A stretch of 64,000 bases of DNA from JALZEG01 sp035942255 (GCA_035942255.1 DASZDG010000141.1:1-64000); one strand, 5' to 3'. Shown: positions 34,929 to 43,756, numbered from the stretch's first letter. Notes: generated from the sequence alone by a model not told the origin. Program-made: numbers and translations.

Positions 34929-36215
34929 GTGAGTGAGATCGTCCTTGTCCGCGCCCGCGAGGTCCTCGACTCGCGCGGCAACCCGACCGTCGAGGTCGAG
35001 GTAGCGCTCGATTCGGGCGCCTCGGGGCGCGCGGCGGTGCCTTCGGGCGCGTCGACGGGGGCCGGCGAGGCCGTCGAGCTCCGCGACGGCGGCGACCGCT
35101 ACGGGGGCAAGGGTGTCCGTAAGGCGGTCGACAACGTGACCGACCGAATCGGGCCGACGTTGCTCGGCAGCGATGCCCTCGACCAGCGGTCGATCGACAC
35201 GATGATGCGCGACCTCGACGGCACCGACGACAAGTCGGGCCTCGGGGCGAACGCGATGCTCGGCGCGTCGCTCGCCGTCGCCCACGCGGCGGCCGACGAG
35301 CTCGGCGTCGCCCTCTTCAGGTACCTCGGGGGGCCCGACGCGCACCTGCTCCCGGTGCCGATGCTGAACGTCCTGAACGGAGGGGCCCACGCGGACAACT
35401 CCGTGGACCTGCAGGAGTTCATGCTCGCGCCGGTCGGCGCGGGGACGTTCGCGGAGGCGCTCGAGTGGGGGAGCCGCACCTACCACGCGCTGAAGAAGAT
35501 CCTCGACTCGAAGGGGCTGTCGACCGGGGTCGGGGACGAGGGCGGGTTCGCTCCCGACCTCGGCGCGAACTCCGAGGCCGTCGAGCTGCTGCTCGACGCG
35601 ATCGAGAGCGCGGGGTTCACGCCCGGCGACGACATCGCGCTCGCGCTCGACCCCGCGACGTCGGAGATCCGAGACGGGGACGACTACTTCCTCGCGTCGG
35701 AGGACCGCCGGCTGTCGAGCGAGCAGATGGTCGACTTCTGGGCCGACTGGGTCGGTCGGTATCCGATCGTCTCGATCGAGGACGGGATGGCCGAGGACGA
35801 CTGGGACGGCTGGGTCGCGCTGACGCAGCGGATCGGCGACCGCGTCCAGCTCGTGGGCGACGACCTCTTCGTCACGAACCCGGAGGTGCTGCAGCGTGGC
35901 ATCGACCTCGGCGCGGGCAACGCGATCCTGATCAAGCCGAACCAGATCGGGACGCTGACGGAGACGCTCGAGTGCGTCCGGATCGCGCACCGCGCGGGCT
36001 ACGAGACGATGATCTCCCACCGCTCGGGCGAGACCGAGGACGCCACGATCGCCGACATCGCGGTCGCGACGAACGCGGGGCAGATCAAGACCGGCGCGCC
36101 CGCCCGCGGTGAGCGGACCGCCAAGTACAACCAGCTGCTCCGGATCGAGGACGCCCTCGGCGACTCCGCGCGCTACGCCGGCCGCTCCGCGTTCAGGAAG
36201 GCCGGCGGACCGTGA
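34929..36215 (+). CDS. eno: Enolase
   Basis: A 428-residue glycolytic enzyme (2-phosphoglycerate to PEP). GTG start with AAAGGAGT upstream. Motifs: RGNPTVEVEV, SGASTGAGEAVELRDG, GDEGGFAPDL, the metal ligands in IVSIEDGMAEDDWDG, the catalytic Lys in ILIKPNQIGT, and the signature SHRSGETED. divIC-like translation starts within its stop (GTGA). Confidence 0.97.
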   Translation: MSEIVLVRAREVLDSRGNPTVEVEVALDSGASGRAAVPSGASTGAGEAVELRDGGDRYGGKGVRKAVDNVTDRIGPTLLGSDALDQRSIDTMMRDLDGTDDKSGLGANAMLGASLAVAHAAADELGVALFRYLGGPDAHLLPVPMLNVLNGGAHADNSVDLQEFMLAPVGAGTFAEALEWGSRTYHALKKILDSKGLSTGVGDEGGFAPDLGANSEAVELLLDAIESAGFTPGDDIALALDPATSEIRDGDDYFLASEDRRLSSEQMVDFWADWVGRYPIVSIEDGMAEDDWDGWVALTQRIGDRVQLVGDDLFVTNPEVLQRGIDLGAGNAILIKPNQIGTLTETLECVRIAHRAGYETMISHRSGETEDATIADIAVATNAGQIKTGAPARGERTAKYNQLLRIEDALGDSARYAGRSAFRKAGGP

Positions 36216-36601
36216 ACCTGCGGAGGATCCCGTTCGTCGGTCCCGGCCTCGTCGTCTTCCTGCTCGTCGTCGGGTTGCTCGCCGCGATGGCGATCGAGCC
36301 GACGATCGAGCTCACGCAGCAGAACGAGCGCATCGCGCGGATGAAGGCGGAGCTGCGGGAGATCGAGACGACGAACGAGCGGCTCGAGCGCCGCATCGAG
36401 CGTCTGGACGACCCCGACTTCCTCGAGCAGAAGGCGCGCGAGCAGATCGGCCTCGTCCGGCCCGGCGAGACCGCGTACCTGGTGGTGCCGCCCGGACGCG
36501 ACCCCGCTAAGGAGAGGCGCAAGGAGCGGGAGCCCGCGCCGCCGCCCCCGCCCGAGCCGGGGTTCATGGACCGCCTGCTCGATTTCGTCGGATTGTCTTA
36601 A
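36212..36601 (+). CDS. FtsB/DivIC-type septum protein
   Basis: A 129-residue bitopic protein. A short basic N-terminus, one membrane helix (residues ~10-29, LVVFLLVVGLLAAMAI), then a coiled coil (LTQQNERIARMKAELREIETTNERLERRIERL) and the family motif DPDFLEQKAREQIGLVRPGE. A Pro-rich C-tail follows. It should act with FtsL/FtsQ in the divisome. The eno-divIC order is standard in actinobacteria. Confidence 0.92.
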   Translation: MNLRRIPFVGPGLVVFLLVVGLLAAMAIEPTIELTQQNERIARMKAELREIETTNERLERRIERLDDPDFLEQKAREQIGLVRPGETAYLVVPPGRDPAKERRKEREPAPPPPPEPGFMDRLLDFVGLS

Positions 36602-36618
36602 AGCGGTACTCTTTCAGC

Positions 36619-36984
36619 ATGGCAGTCGAGGTTGGGGCAATCGTCGAAGGCACGATCCAGAAGGTCATGGACTACGGCGCGTTCGTCGAGCTCGACTCGG
36701 GCGAGAGCGGGATGGTCCACATCTCGCAGGTCGACAAGAACTACGTCCGCGACATCCGGGAGCACATCCGCGAGGGTGACCGCGTGACGGTGAAGGTCGT
36801 CGGCCAGAAGGAAGACGGGAAGATCGACCTGTCGATCAAGCAGGCGGAGCCCGGCTACGAGGAGCGGCCCACGCGCCGCGGGGGCCGCGATCCCGAGTTC
36901 GAGCAGAAGCTCAAGAAGTTCATGCACCAGAGCCAGGAGCGCCTGGTCGACCTCAAACGCCACAAGGAAGGCGGCAAGAAGTAG
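36619..36984 (+). CDS. S1-domain RNA-binding protein (YabR/GSP13-like)
   Basis: A 121-residue protein. The S1 OB-fold occupies residues 1-75 (VGAIVEGTIQKVMDYGAFVEL, GMVHISQVDKNYVRDI, GDRVTVKVVGQKEDGKIDLS). The C-terminal ~45 residues are basic and helical (EQKLKKFMHQSQERLVDLKRH), as in YabR and GSP13. It probably binds RNA or the ribosome. The same gene follows divIC in Bacillus, which supports the assignment. Confidence 0.93.
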   Translation: MAVEVGAIVEGTIQKVMDYGAFVELDSGESGMVHISQVDKNYVRDIREHIREGDRVTVKVVGQKEDGKIDLSIKQAEPGYEERPTRRGGRDPEFEQKLKKFMHQSQERLVDLKRHKEGGKK

Positions 36985-36989
36985 CTTCG

Positions 36990-37475
36990 CTGCGCCATTC
37001 CTCCGAGGACCGGGCGGTCGTCGAGGCGCAACTCGAGCGGCCCGTACGCGGGTCCTGGGGTGTCGCCGCACGTTGCCACCTCGGCGTCCCCATGGTCATC
37101 GAGAGCCACCCGTTGATGGAGGACGGCTCGCCGTTCCCCACGACGTTCTGGCTCACCTGCCCGCTCCTCGTGAAGCGCGCGAGCCGGCTCGAGGCGACCG
37201 GGACGATGGCGGAGATGACCGAGAGGCTAGGTCGCGACGACCGGCTGCGCGACCGGCTGGCCGCCGCGTTGGAGCGCTACCGCAAGCGGCGCGACGCGCA
37301 CCTTGTGATCGTGGAGTCGGGCGGCCCTCCCGGAGGCGGCCCCGACCGCGTCAAGTGCCTGCACGCGCACGTCGCTCACGAGCTCGCCGACCCGCCGAAC
37401 CCGATAGGCGCGCTGGCGCTCGCCGCGACGGAATGGCCGGACTGCATCTCGCCCTGCGTCGCGGTGGAGGACTAG
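36990..37475 (+). CDS. DUF501 protein with apparent CTG start
   Basis: About 161 residues. The conserved family N-terminus is encoded upstream of the first in-frame ATG (37092): EAQLERPVRGSWGVAARCHLG, where DUF501 proteins normally read QLGR..RG..GVA.RC..G. No ATG, GTG or TTG is in frame between the previous stop and that region, so CTG 36990 is the most likely start. Later motifs SPFPTTFWLTCP, GTMAEMTERL, YRKRRDAHLVIVES and GPDRVKCLHAHVAHEL are typical. Cys residues suggest metal binding. Function unknown; it precedes ppx in actinobacteria. Confidence 0.88.
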   Translation: MRHSSEDRAVVEAQLERPVRGSWGVAARCHLGVPMVIESHPLMEDGSPFPTTFWLTCPLLVKRASRLEATGTMAEMTERLGRDDRLRDRLAAALERYRKRRDAHLVIVESGGPPGGGPDRVKCLHAHVAHELADPPNPIGALALAATEWPDCISPCVAVED

Positions 37476-37480
37476 GCGCG

Positions 37481-38392
37481 TTGCGCGTCGCGGCCATCGA
37501 CGTGGGGACGAACTCGACGCGTCTGCTCGTAGCGGAAGAGCTCGCCGACGGGTTCCGCGCGCTCGAGCGCCGGCTCACGGTCACGCGCCTGGGAGAGGAC
37601 GTCGACAAGCGGCGCGTGCTCGCGCCCGAGGCGTTGCAGCGGACGCTGCAGACGATCGCGGAGTACGCCGCGACGTGCGGCGAGTACGAGGTGACGAGGC
37701 TCCGCGTCACGGGGACGTCAGCGGTGCGCGACGCCCACAACCGCGACGACTTCTTCGAGGGCGTGCGCCGCCTTACCGGCACCGACGCGGAGCTCCTCTC
37801 GGGTGAAGCCGAAGCGCGCGCGACGTTCCTCGGCGCTTTGTCGGACCTCTCTACCGGGAACCCAGTCCTCGTCGTGGACATCGGCGGAGGCTCGACCGAG
37901 CTCGTCAGCGGCGTGCACGAGCCCGAGCACCTCGTCTCGCTCGACCTCGGCTCGGTGCGGATGCTGGAGAAGCATCTGGCGTCGGACCCGCCCTCGTCCG
38001 AAGAGCTTGCGGCGCTGAGGGCCGAGGTGGCCGGGGCCCTCGACGAGGTGAAGGCCGACCTCGCGGTTCCGGCGGGGGCGCGCCTCGTGGGCGTCGCCGG
38101 GACCGTGACACAGCTGGCCGCGCTGAAAGCGGGCGTCCCCGTCTACGACCCCGACGTCACCCACCATGCCGTCCTCTCCCACGGCGACGTGCGGCGCCTC
38201 GCTCGCCGGCTGGCGGCGTTGCCGTACGAGAAGCGGAGGAGGGTCCGCGGGCTCCATCCGGGCCGGGTCGACGTGATCGTCCCGGGGGCCGAGATCCTCC
38301 TGGCGGTGATGGAGGCCTTCGACGCGCCCGAGGTCCTGGTGTCGGAAAAGGACATTCTGGACGGGCTGGTGATCCAGCTCCTGGGGGGCTGA
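37481..38392 (+). CDS. ppx: Ppx/GppA-family exopolyphosphatase
   Basis: A 303-residue ASKHA-fold phosphatase that trims polyphosphate or hydrolyses pppGpp. TTG start 37481, with GGAGGA upstream. Motifs: AAIDVGTNSTRLLVAEE, RVTGTSAVRDAHNRDDF, LLSGEAEARATFLGAL and VLVVDIGGGSTELVSG. The C-terminal HD-like domain of long Ppx forms is absent, as usual in the actinobacterial short form. It closes the core block. Confidence 0.93.
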   Translation: MRVAAIDVGTNSTRLLVAEELADGFRALERRLTVTRLGEDVDKRRVLAPEALQRTLQTIAEYAATCGEYEVTRLRVTGTSAVRDAHNRDDFFEGVRRLTGTDAELLSGEAEARATFLGALSDLSTGNPVLVVDIGGGSTELVSGVHEPEHLVSLDLGSVRMLEKHLASDPPSSEELAALRAEVAGALDEVKADLAVPAGARLVGVAGTVTQLAALKAGVPVYDPDVTHHAVLSHGDVRRLARRLAALPYEKRRRVRGLHPGRVDVIVPGAEILLAVMEAFDAPEVLVSEKDILDGLVIQLLGG

Positions 38393-38509
38393 GGGCGAAC
38401 CGTACGCACACGGCGCAGATTCGCGGGAATTGCCTCGACACTTTGCCCCGCTTCTAGTACTTGTAGGGGGTTGTCCGCACGCGCGGCGGTCTCCAGAAAG
38501 GGGTCCTTC

Positions 38510-39721
38510 TTGATTCGCAGGAAAGCCATGGCAGCGGTGGGGGTCGTCGTGCTCTCGGCGGGCGTGCTGTCCGTCGGCCCGACGGCGTCCGCGGGACACG
38601 CCGCGATCTCGATCCAGGTAGGCGCCCTACTCGACGGAGCTCCGGCCGAGTCGATGCGCTTCCACGCTCCCGAGAGCATCACGGTCCACACGGGCGACAG
38701 GATCACGTTCGACTTCCAGGGGTTCCACACGGCCACGATGCTCCCGGCCGGCGTCGGTGCCGACGACTGGCTCCACGACAACGCCCACTCGCCGACGTCG
38801 GGCGGGTACGCGTTCTCGCAGTCCGATCCCGACGACGGCGCCGGTGAGTACAAGGACAACTTCCCCGCGGTCGCGGCCCCCACGGACCCGACGTGCGGGA
38901 CCGGCGACCAGGCCCCCTGCAGCTACTCGGGCGACGACGTGTTGAACTCGGGCGCGCCGTTCGAGCTCGGCCAGACGTTCACGGCAATCGTCAACGCCCC
39001 CGCGGGATCGACGTTCTGGGTCGTGTGCCTGGTCCACCACCACATGCGGATGCGAGTCAGGGTCGTAGACGATCCGGCGAGCGCGACGCCGCAGACCGCG
39101 ATCGACGAGGCGAGGAACCAGCAGGTCGCACGCGACACCGACTGGGCGCGCGCGACGCACGCGAAGTTCAGCAACCGCCAGACGTCGCACCGGACCGCGT
39201 CCGGCAGGCGCGTGTGGGATGCCTGGGCGGGCGTCGACAGCCGCTACGTCTCGCTGTACGACTTCTATCCCCACAACCTCACCATCGAGAAGGGCGACAC
39301 CGTCAGGTGGCGCTTCGACCACCTCGTGATGGAGGACCACACGGCATCGCTGCCGGTGCCGCAGATGTTCAACAACCTGCACTTCGACGACGCGGTCTGT
39401 GATCCCGACGGCGACAGCGGGACCGCTCCCGATACGCAGCCGACCTTCGACGAGCAAACCGGTGAGCCCATGTGTCCCGAGGGGTCGGTGCTCGAGTTCG
39501 ACGTGTCGCACGACTTCTGGGGCGGGACCGGCAACGGCAAGTTCACCGGGGGCCGCGACGTCGAGCACTCCGGCATCCGCGGGACGCAGGCTCGTGCGAT
39601 CTCCCCGCCCGCGGCGGGTGAGGACTCGTTCGACGTGAGGTTCCCCGAGTCGACGGGGAGGGGGAAGATCACCTACATCTGCTTCCTGCACCCGATGGAA
39701 GGCAAGATCAAGGTCCGGTAA
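38510..39721 (+). CDS. Secreted protein with two cupredoxin domains
   Basis: A 403-residue exported protein. TTG 38510 is chosen because AAAGGGG lies 7-8 nt upstream and a signal peptide (IRRKAMAAVGVVVLSAGVLSV) follows. Domain 1 (residues ~35-190) has FHTATMLP and the ligand cluster CLVHHHMRMRVRV; domain 2 (residues ~235-403) has MEDHTASLP and CFLHPMEGKIKV. Both clusters have the His/Cys/His/Met order of type I copper sites. It probably carries electrons or copper outside the cell. It stands alone between ppx and a terminator-like hairpin. Confidence 0.85.
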   Translation: MIRRKAMAAVGVVVLSAGVLSVGPTASAGHAAISIQVGALLDGAPAESMRFHAPESITVHTGDRITFDFQGFHTATMLPAGVGADDWLHDNAHSPTSGGYAFSQSDPDDGAGEYKDNFPAVAAPTDPTCGTGDQAPCSYSGDDVLNSGAPFELGQTFTAIVNAPAGSTFWVVCLVHHHMRMRVRVVDDPASATPQTAIDEARNQQVARDTDWARATHAKFSNRQTSHRTASGRRVWDAWAGVDSRYVSLYDFYPHNLTIEKGDTVRWRFDHLVMEDHTASLPVPQMFNNLHFDDAVCDPDGDSGTAPDTQPTFDEQTGEPMCPEGSVLEFDVSHDFWGGTGNGKFTGGRDVEHSGIRGTQARAISPPAAGEDSFDVRFPESTGRGKITYICFLHPMEGKIKVR

Positions 39722-39741
39722 CAGCGCACGCGATCTCTCTG

Positions 39742-39767
39742 AAGGGGCGGCCTCCGGGCCGCCCCTT
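39742..39767 (+). terminator. Terminator-like hairpin after the double cupredoxin gene
   Basis: An 11-bp perfect stem (39742-39752 with 39757-39767) with a 4-nt loop, 21 bp after the stop codon. The stem is G+C-rich and begins AAGGGG; the following T run is short. It probably ends the cupredoxin transcript. Confidence 0.6.
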
Positions 39768-39792
39768 CCCGCGCCCGCGATAGCCTGCTCGG

Positions 39793-41733
39793 GTGAGCGA
39801 CTACACCTGGACGCCGACGCCGGAACACATCGAGCGCGCCGCCGTGACGCGGCTCATGCGGCGCCACGGGATCGAGTCCTACCAGGAGCTCGTGCGTCGC
39901 TCGTCCGGCGACATCGAGTGGTTCTGGGAAGCCGTGATCGAGGATCTCGGCATCGACTTCTTCCGCCCGTACGACACGCTGCTCGACGCTTCGAAGGGCC
40001 TTCAATGGCCGCGCTGGTTCACCGGCGGCCGGATCAACCTCGCGTACAACTGCGTCGACCGCCACGCCGCCTCGCCCGAACGCCGCGGCGACCGCGCTCT
40101 CGTGTGGGAGGGAGAGGACGGCGCCGTCCGCACGCTGACGTACGCGGACCTGGGGGCCGAGGTGAGCCGGGTAGCGAACGGGCTCGCCGCCATGGGCGTC
40201 GGCGAGGGCGACGCGGTCGGCGTGTACATGCCGATGGTGCCCGAGGCCGTGATCGCGGCGTACGCCTGCGCCAACATCGGCGCGATCTACCTGCCGATCT
40301 TCTCGGGCTTCGGGGCCCCCGCGGTCGCGACGCGCCTCCAGGACTCCGGCGCGAAGGTCCTCTTCACCGCCGACGCGTTCTACCGGCGGGGGTCGAAGGT
40401 CCCGATGAAGGCGACCGCGGACGAGGCCGTCGCCGCGTCGCGGTCGATCGAGAAGGTCGTCGTCTACCGGAGGTTCCCGGACGACGACCTGGCCGTGACC
40501 GAGCGCGACGTCGAGTGGGACGCGGCGTTCGTGTCGCAGCCCTCCGAGCGCGCGGCGGCCGAGCTCGACCCCGAGGCCCCGCTGATGATCGCCTACACGT
40601 CCGGCACGACCGGGCATCCGAAGGGAAGCGTGCACGTGCACGGCGGCTTCCTCGTGAAGATCGCGTCGGAGGCGGCGTACCAGTTCGATATGGCGCCGGG
40701 CGAGGTCCTCTACTGGGTCACGGACATGGGCTGGATCATGGGGCCGTTCGAGATGGTCGGCGGCCACGCGAACGGCGCGTGCGTGCTCATGTACGAGGGC
40801 GCGCCGAACTATCCCGATCCGGGCCGGCTGTGGGCGATGTGCGAACGGCACGGCGTCACCGTCCTCGGCATCTCACCCACGCTCGTGCGCGCGCTGATGC
40901 CCGCGGGCGAGGAGCCGGTGAAGGCGCACGACCTATCGAGGCTCCGGCTCCTGGGCTCTACCGGTGAGCCGTGGAACCCCGAGCCCTACCGGTGGTTCTC
41001 CGACGTGGTCGGCGGCGGGCGGTGCCCGATCATCAACATCTCCGGAGGTACCGAGATCGGCGCGTGCTTCCTCGGGCAGGCCCCCGTGATCCCGACGAAG
41101 GCGTGCTCGCTCGGCGCGCCCTGGCTCGGCATGGCGATCGACGTCTTCGGCCCGGACGGCAAGCCCGTGCGAGGCGAGGTCGGCGAGCTCGTGTGCACCA
41201 AACCGTGGCCCGCGCAGACGCGGGGCTTCTGGAAGAACCCGCAGCGCTACATCGACGCGTACTGGTCGAGGTGGCCGGACGTGTGGGTCCACGGCGACTG
41301 GGCGTCCGTCGACGAGGACGGCTACTGGTTCCTGCACGGGCGCAGCGACGACACGATGAACGTCGCCGGGAAACGCATCGGCCCCGCCGAGTTCGAGTCC
41401 GCGGCGGTCGACCACCCCGCGGTCGTCGAGTGCGCCGCGGTCGGCATCCCCGACGAGGTCAAGGGCGAAACGGTGTGGTGCTTCTGCATCCTGCGTCCGG
41501 GGGCCGAGCCGTCCGACGAGCTCGCCGTGGAGATCAAGGCGACGATCGCCGGCGAGCTCGGCAAGGCGTTCACACCCTCCGCCATCCGCTTCGTCGAGGA
41601 GCTCCCGAAGACGCGCTCCGCGAAGATCCTCCGGCGCGCGATCCGGGCGCAGGTGCTCGGCGAGGACCCGGGCGACCTCTCGTCGCTCGAGAACCCCAGC
41701 GCGCTCGAGGCGGTGCAGAAGTCGCTCGCATGA
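39793..41733 (+). CDS. Acetyl/acyl-CoA synthetase-like AMP-binding enzyme
   Basis: A 646-residue adenylating enzyme from GTG 39793. The N-terminal ACS-type cap (DIEWFWEAVIEDLGIDF) is followed by the P-loop YTSGTTGHPKGSVHVHGG, then GSTGEPWNPEPYRW, ISGGTEIGACFLG, the WVHGDWASVDEDGYW hinge aspartate and GKRIGPAEFES. The C-terminal catalytic lysine lies in KTRSAKILRRA, a known acetylation target in this family. It activates a short carboxylic acid to the CoA thioester; acetate, propionate or a related acid cannot be told apart. The phosphomutase gene starts inside its stop codon. Confidence 0.88.
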   Translation: MSDYTWTPTPEHIERAAVTRLMRRHGIESYQELVRRSSGDIEWFWEAVIEDLGIDFFRPYDTLLDASKGLQWPRWFTGGRINLAYNCVDRHAASPERRGDRALVWEGEDGAVRTLTYADLGAEVSRVANGLAAMGVGEGDAVGVYMPMVPEAVIAAYACANIGAIYLPIFSGFGAPAVATRLQDSGAKVLFTADAFYRRGSKVPMKATADEAVAASRSIEKVVVYRRFPDDDLAVTERDVEWDAAFVSQPSERAAAELDPEAPLMIAYTSGTTGHPKGSVHVHGGFLVKIASEAAYQFDMAPGEVLYWVTDMGWIMGPFEMVGGHANGACVLMYEGAPNYPDPGRLWAMCERHGVTVLGISPTLVRALMPAGEEPVKAHDLSRLRLLGSTGEPWNPEPYRWFSDVVGGGRCPIINISGGTEIGACFLGQAPVIPTKACSLGAPWLGMAIDVFGPDGKPVRGEVGELVCTKPWPAQTRGFWKNPQRYIDAYWSRWPDVWVHGDWASVDEDGYWFLHGRSDDTMNVAGKRIGPAEFESAAVDHPAVVECAAVGIPDEVKGETVWCFCILRPGAEPSDELAVEIKATIAGELGKAFTPSAIRFVEELPKTRSAKILRRAIRAQVLGEDPGDLSSLENPSALEAVQKSLA

Positions 41734-42341
41734 CGACCCTCTGGCTCGTGCGGCACGGCGTCACCTCCCATACCGGTCACAAGCTGTCCGGCTGGATGCC
41801 CGACGTCCACCTCACGGACGAGGGGCGGGCGCAGGCGGAGGCGGCCGCGGAGCTGCTCTCGAAGATCGAGCTCGAGGCCGTCTACTCGAGCCCCATCGAC
41901 CGGACGCGCGAGACCGCGGCCGCCATCGCGGCGCGGCAGGGACTGCCGGTCCGGACGCGGCGGACCGTCGGCGAGGTCGAGTACGGCAAGTGGACGAACC
42001 GCTCGTTGAAGGTGCTCGCGCGCCAGAAGCTGTGGGGGGTCGTGCAGCGGTGGCCCTCGGCGGCGCGGTTCCCCGACGGCGAGAGCCTGCGCGAGGTCCA
42101 GAGCCGTGCGCTGGGGGAGATCGAGAAGATCGCGGAGCAGCATCCGCGGGGGGCGGTCTGCGTCGTGTCGCATGGCGACGTGATCAAGCTCGTCCTCGCG
42201 CACTACCTCGGCGTGCACATCGACCTGTTCCAGAGGATCGTCATCGCGCCGGCGTCGGTGAGCGCCGTCGCCCTGCTCGGCGACGGCCCCCGCGTGCTGT
42301 CGATGAACGTGTCGCCGATGCTCCTCACGAGGACCGGCTGA
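41730..42341 (+). CDS. Histidine phosphatase (phosphoglycerate mutase-like)
   Basis: A 203-residue enzyme of the branch often annotated as MSMEG_4193-type phosphomutase. LVRHGVTSHTGHKLSG carries the catalytic RHG; YSSPIDRTRETAAAI and VVSHGDVIKLVLAHYL supply the other phosphate-pocket residues. It is the first gene of the conserved trio with DUF3090 and SCO1664-type genes, separated from the second by only 2 bp. Confidence 0.9.
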   Translation: MTTLWLVRHGVTSHTGHKLSGWMPDVHLTDEGRAQAEAAAELLSKIELEAVYSSPIDRTRETAAAIAARQGLPVRTRRTVGEVEYGKWTNRSLKVLARQKLWGVVQRWPSAARFPDGESLREVQSRALGEIEKIAEQHPRGAVCVVSHGDVIKLVLAHYLGVHIDLFQRIVIAPASVSAVALLGDGPRVLSMNVSPMLLTRTG

Positions 42342-42343
42342 GC

Positions 42344-42856
42344 GTGCAGTTCGACGTCACCCCCGAGGTCTTCACCGCCGACTTCACCGGCCGCCCCGGC
42401 GAGCGGACCTTCTACCTGCAGTCGCGCAGCAGCTCCGGCGTCCACTCGTTCCTGATCGAGAAGCAGCAGGTCGCGGTGCTCGCCGAAAAGCTGCAGGAGA
42501 TGCTGCTGATGATCGACGCCGACGACACGATCAAGTCGGCGCCCCCCCAGCGGGATCCCGCCCTGACCCTTGAGGAGCCCGTGGAGCCCGAGTGGAGGAT
42601 CGGCACGATCGGCCTCCTCTACGACGAGGGCCGCGACCTCGTCGTGATCCTGCTCCAGGAGATCCGGGAGGAGGAGGACGAGGACGACGAGTCGGGGTTC
42701 AGGTTCTTCCTGCGCAAGGACCAGGTCCGCGCCCTGATCCTCCACGCGCTCGCCGCGGTCGGGGAGGGGCGGCCGCTGTGCCAGCTCTGCGGGTTGCCCA
42801 TGGACCCCGACGGCCACGCGTGCCCCGCGTCGAACGGCCATAGACCTGGTGGATGA
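42344..42856 (+). CDS. DUF3090 protein
   Basis: A 170-residue protein from GTG 42344. Family pattern: TADFTGRPGERTFYLQ, HSFLIEKQQVAVLAEKL, WRIGTIGLLYDE and FRFFLRKDQVRALI. The C-terminus CQLCGLPMDPDGHACPASNGH is a metal-binding signature (Cys4/His). Function is not established; the constant neighbours suggest a shared pathway. It overlaps the next gene by 8 bp. Confidence 0.92.
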   Translation: MQFDVTPEVFTADFTGRPGERTFYLQSRSSSGVHSFLIEKQQVAVLAEKLQEMLLMIDADDTIKSAPPQRDPALTLEEPVEPEWRIGTIGLLYDEGRDLVVILLQEIREEEDEDDESGFRFFLRKDQVRALILHALAAVGEGRPLCQLCGLPMDPDGHACPASNGHRPGG

Positions 42857-43556
42857 CGAGCAGACGCTCGAGCTCCTCCGTACGGGCGACGTCGAGGTCC
42901 TGGGCCTCCTCCCGTACTCCTCGAACTACACCTTCCTGACACGGGTCGCCGAGGACACGCTCGCGGTCTACAAGCCGCGCCGCGGCGAGCGGCCGCTGTG
43001 GGACTTCCCCCACGGGAGCCTCGCGGGCCGCGAGGTCGCGGCGTACCTCGTCAGCGAGGCCGCGGGGTGGGGGATCGTCCCGCCGACGGTGCTCCGCGAG
43101 GACGCGCCGCTCGGCCCCGGCTCGCTCCAGCTGTTCGTCGAGCACGACCCCGAGCGCCACTACTTCGTGATCATGGAGGAGCGGTCGGAGGACCTCGTGC
43201 CGTTCGCGGCCTTCGACGTCGTCGTCAACAACGCCGACCGCAAGTCCGGGCACGTCATCGAGGATCCGTCGGGCCGGCTGTGGGCGGTCGACCACGGCGT
43301 GACGTTCCACCCCGACGACAAGCTGCGCACGGTGATCTGGGCGTATGCGGGGCTCCCGCTCGACCGTAAGACGATCTCGGAGCTGGAGACGCTGGGGGCC
43401 GCGCTGGCCGAGCCCGGGGGGCTGTCGGACAGGCTAGAGGAGCTGCTGACGCCGGCGGAGGTGGCGGCGACTCTGGGGCGGACCGAGACGCTGCTGGTCG
43501 AAGGGCGATTCCCCGGCCCCCCCGCCGACCGGCCCCTGCCCTGGCCGCTCGTCTAG
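42849..43556 (+). CDS. SCO1664-family kinase-like protein
   Basis: A 235-residue protein from GTG 42849. It has the PI3/4-kinase-like or HipA-like core used in this family: TLAVYKPRRGERPLWDF with the ATP-binding Lys, FVIMEERSEDLVPFAAFDVVVNNADRKSGH with the catalytic Asp/Asn, and WAVDHGVTFH as the metal-binding DxG equivalent. Its substrate is unknown. It forms a conserved trio with the preceding two genes and ends 14 bp before a tRNA. Confidence 0.9.
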   Translation: MDDEQTLELLRTGDVEVLGLLPYSSNYTFLTRVAEDTLAVYKPRRGERPLWDFPHGSLAGREVAAYLVSEAAGWGIVPPTVLREDAPLGPGSLQLFVEHDPERHYFVIMEERSEDLVPFAAFDVVVNNADRKSGHVIEDPSGRLWAVDHGVTFHPDDKLRTVIWAYAGLPLDRKTISELETLGAALAEPGGLSDRLEELLTPAEVAATLGRTETLLVEGRFPGPPADRPLPWPLV

Positions 43557-43570
43557 GCTTCACCCGCCGA

Positions 43571-43644
43571 GCCCCCGTACTCCAACTGGCAGAGAGAAGG
43601 GTCTTAAACACCCCACAGTGTGGGTTCGAATCCCACCGGGGGCA
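43571..43644 (+). tRNA. tRNA with UAA anticodon and class I (short variable loop) shape
   Basis: A 74-nt cloverleaf. The acceptor GCCCCCG pairs with CGGGGGC, the discriminator is A at 43644, and CCA is not encoded. The D stem is CTC/GAG. The anticodon stem AGGGT/ACCCC has four pairs plus one A-C mismatch. The loop CTTAAAC has U33 and anticodon TAA (43605-43607), which reads leucine UUA. The variable region is only 5 nt (ACAGT), whereas bacterial tRNA-Leu normally has a long variable arm. The T arm is GTGGG-TTCGAAT-CCCAC. It is a good tRNA by structure but its amino acid identity is uncertain. Confidence 0.8.
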
Positions 43645-43756
43645 CCTGACGTAAGCGCAGGCAGGCAGAATCTTGCCTTCGGGCGGGCTGCGACAGGACA
43701 CCCCGCGAGCGTCAAGGCCCTGGTTGATTCTCCTCGCCTCAACTACGCTGGCTCTG

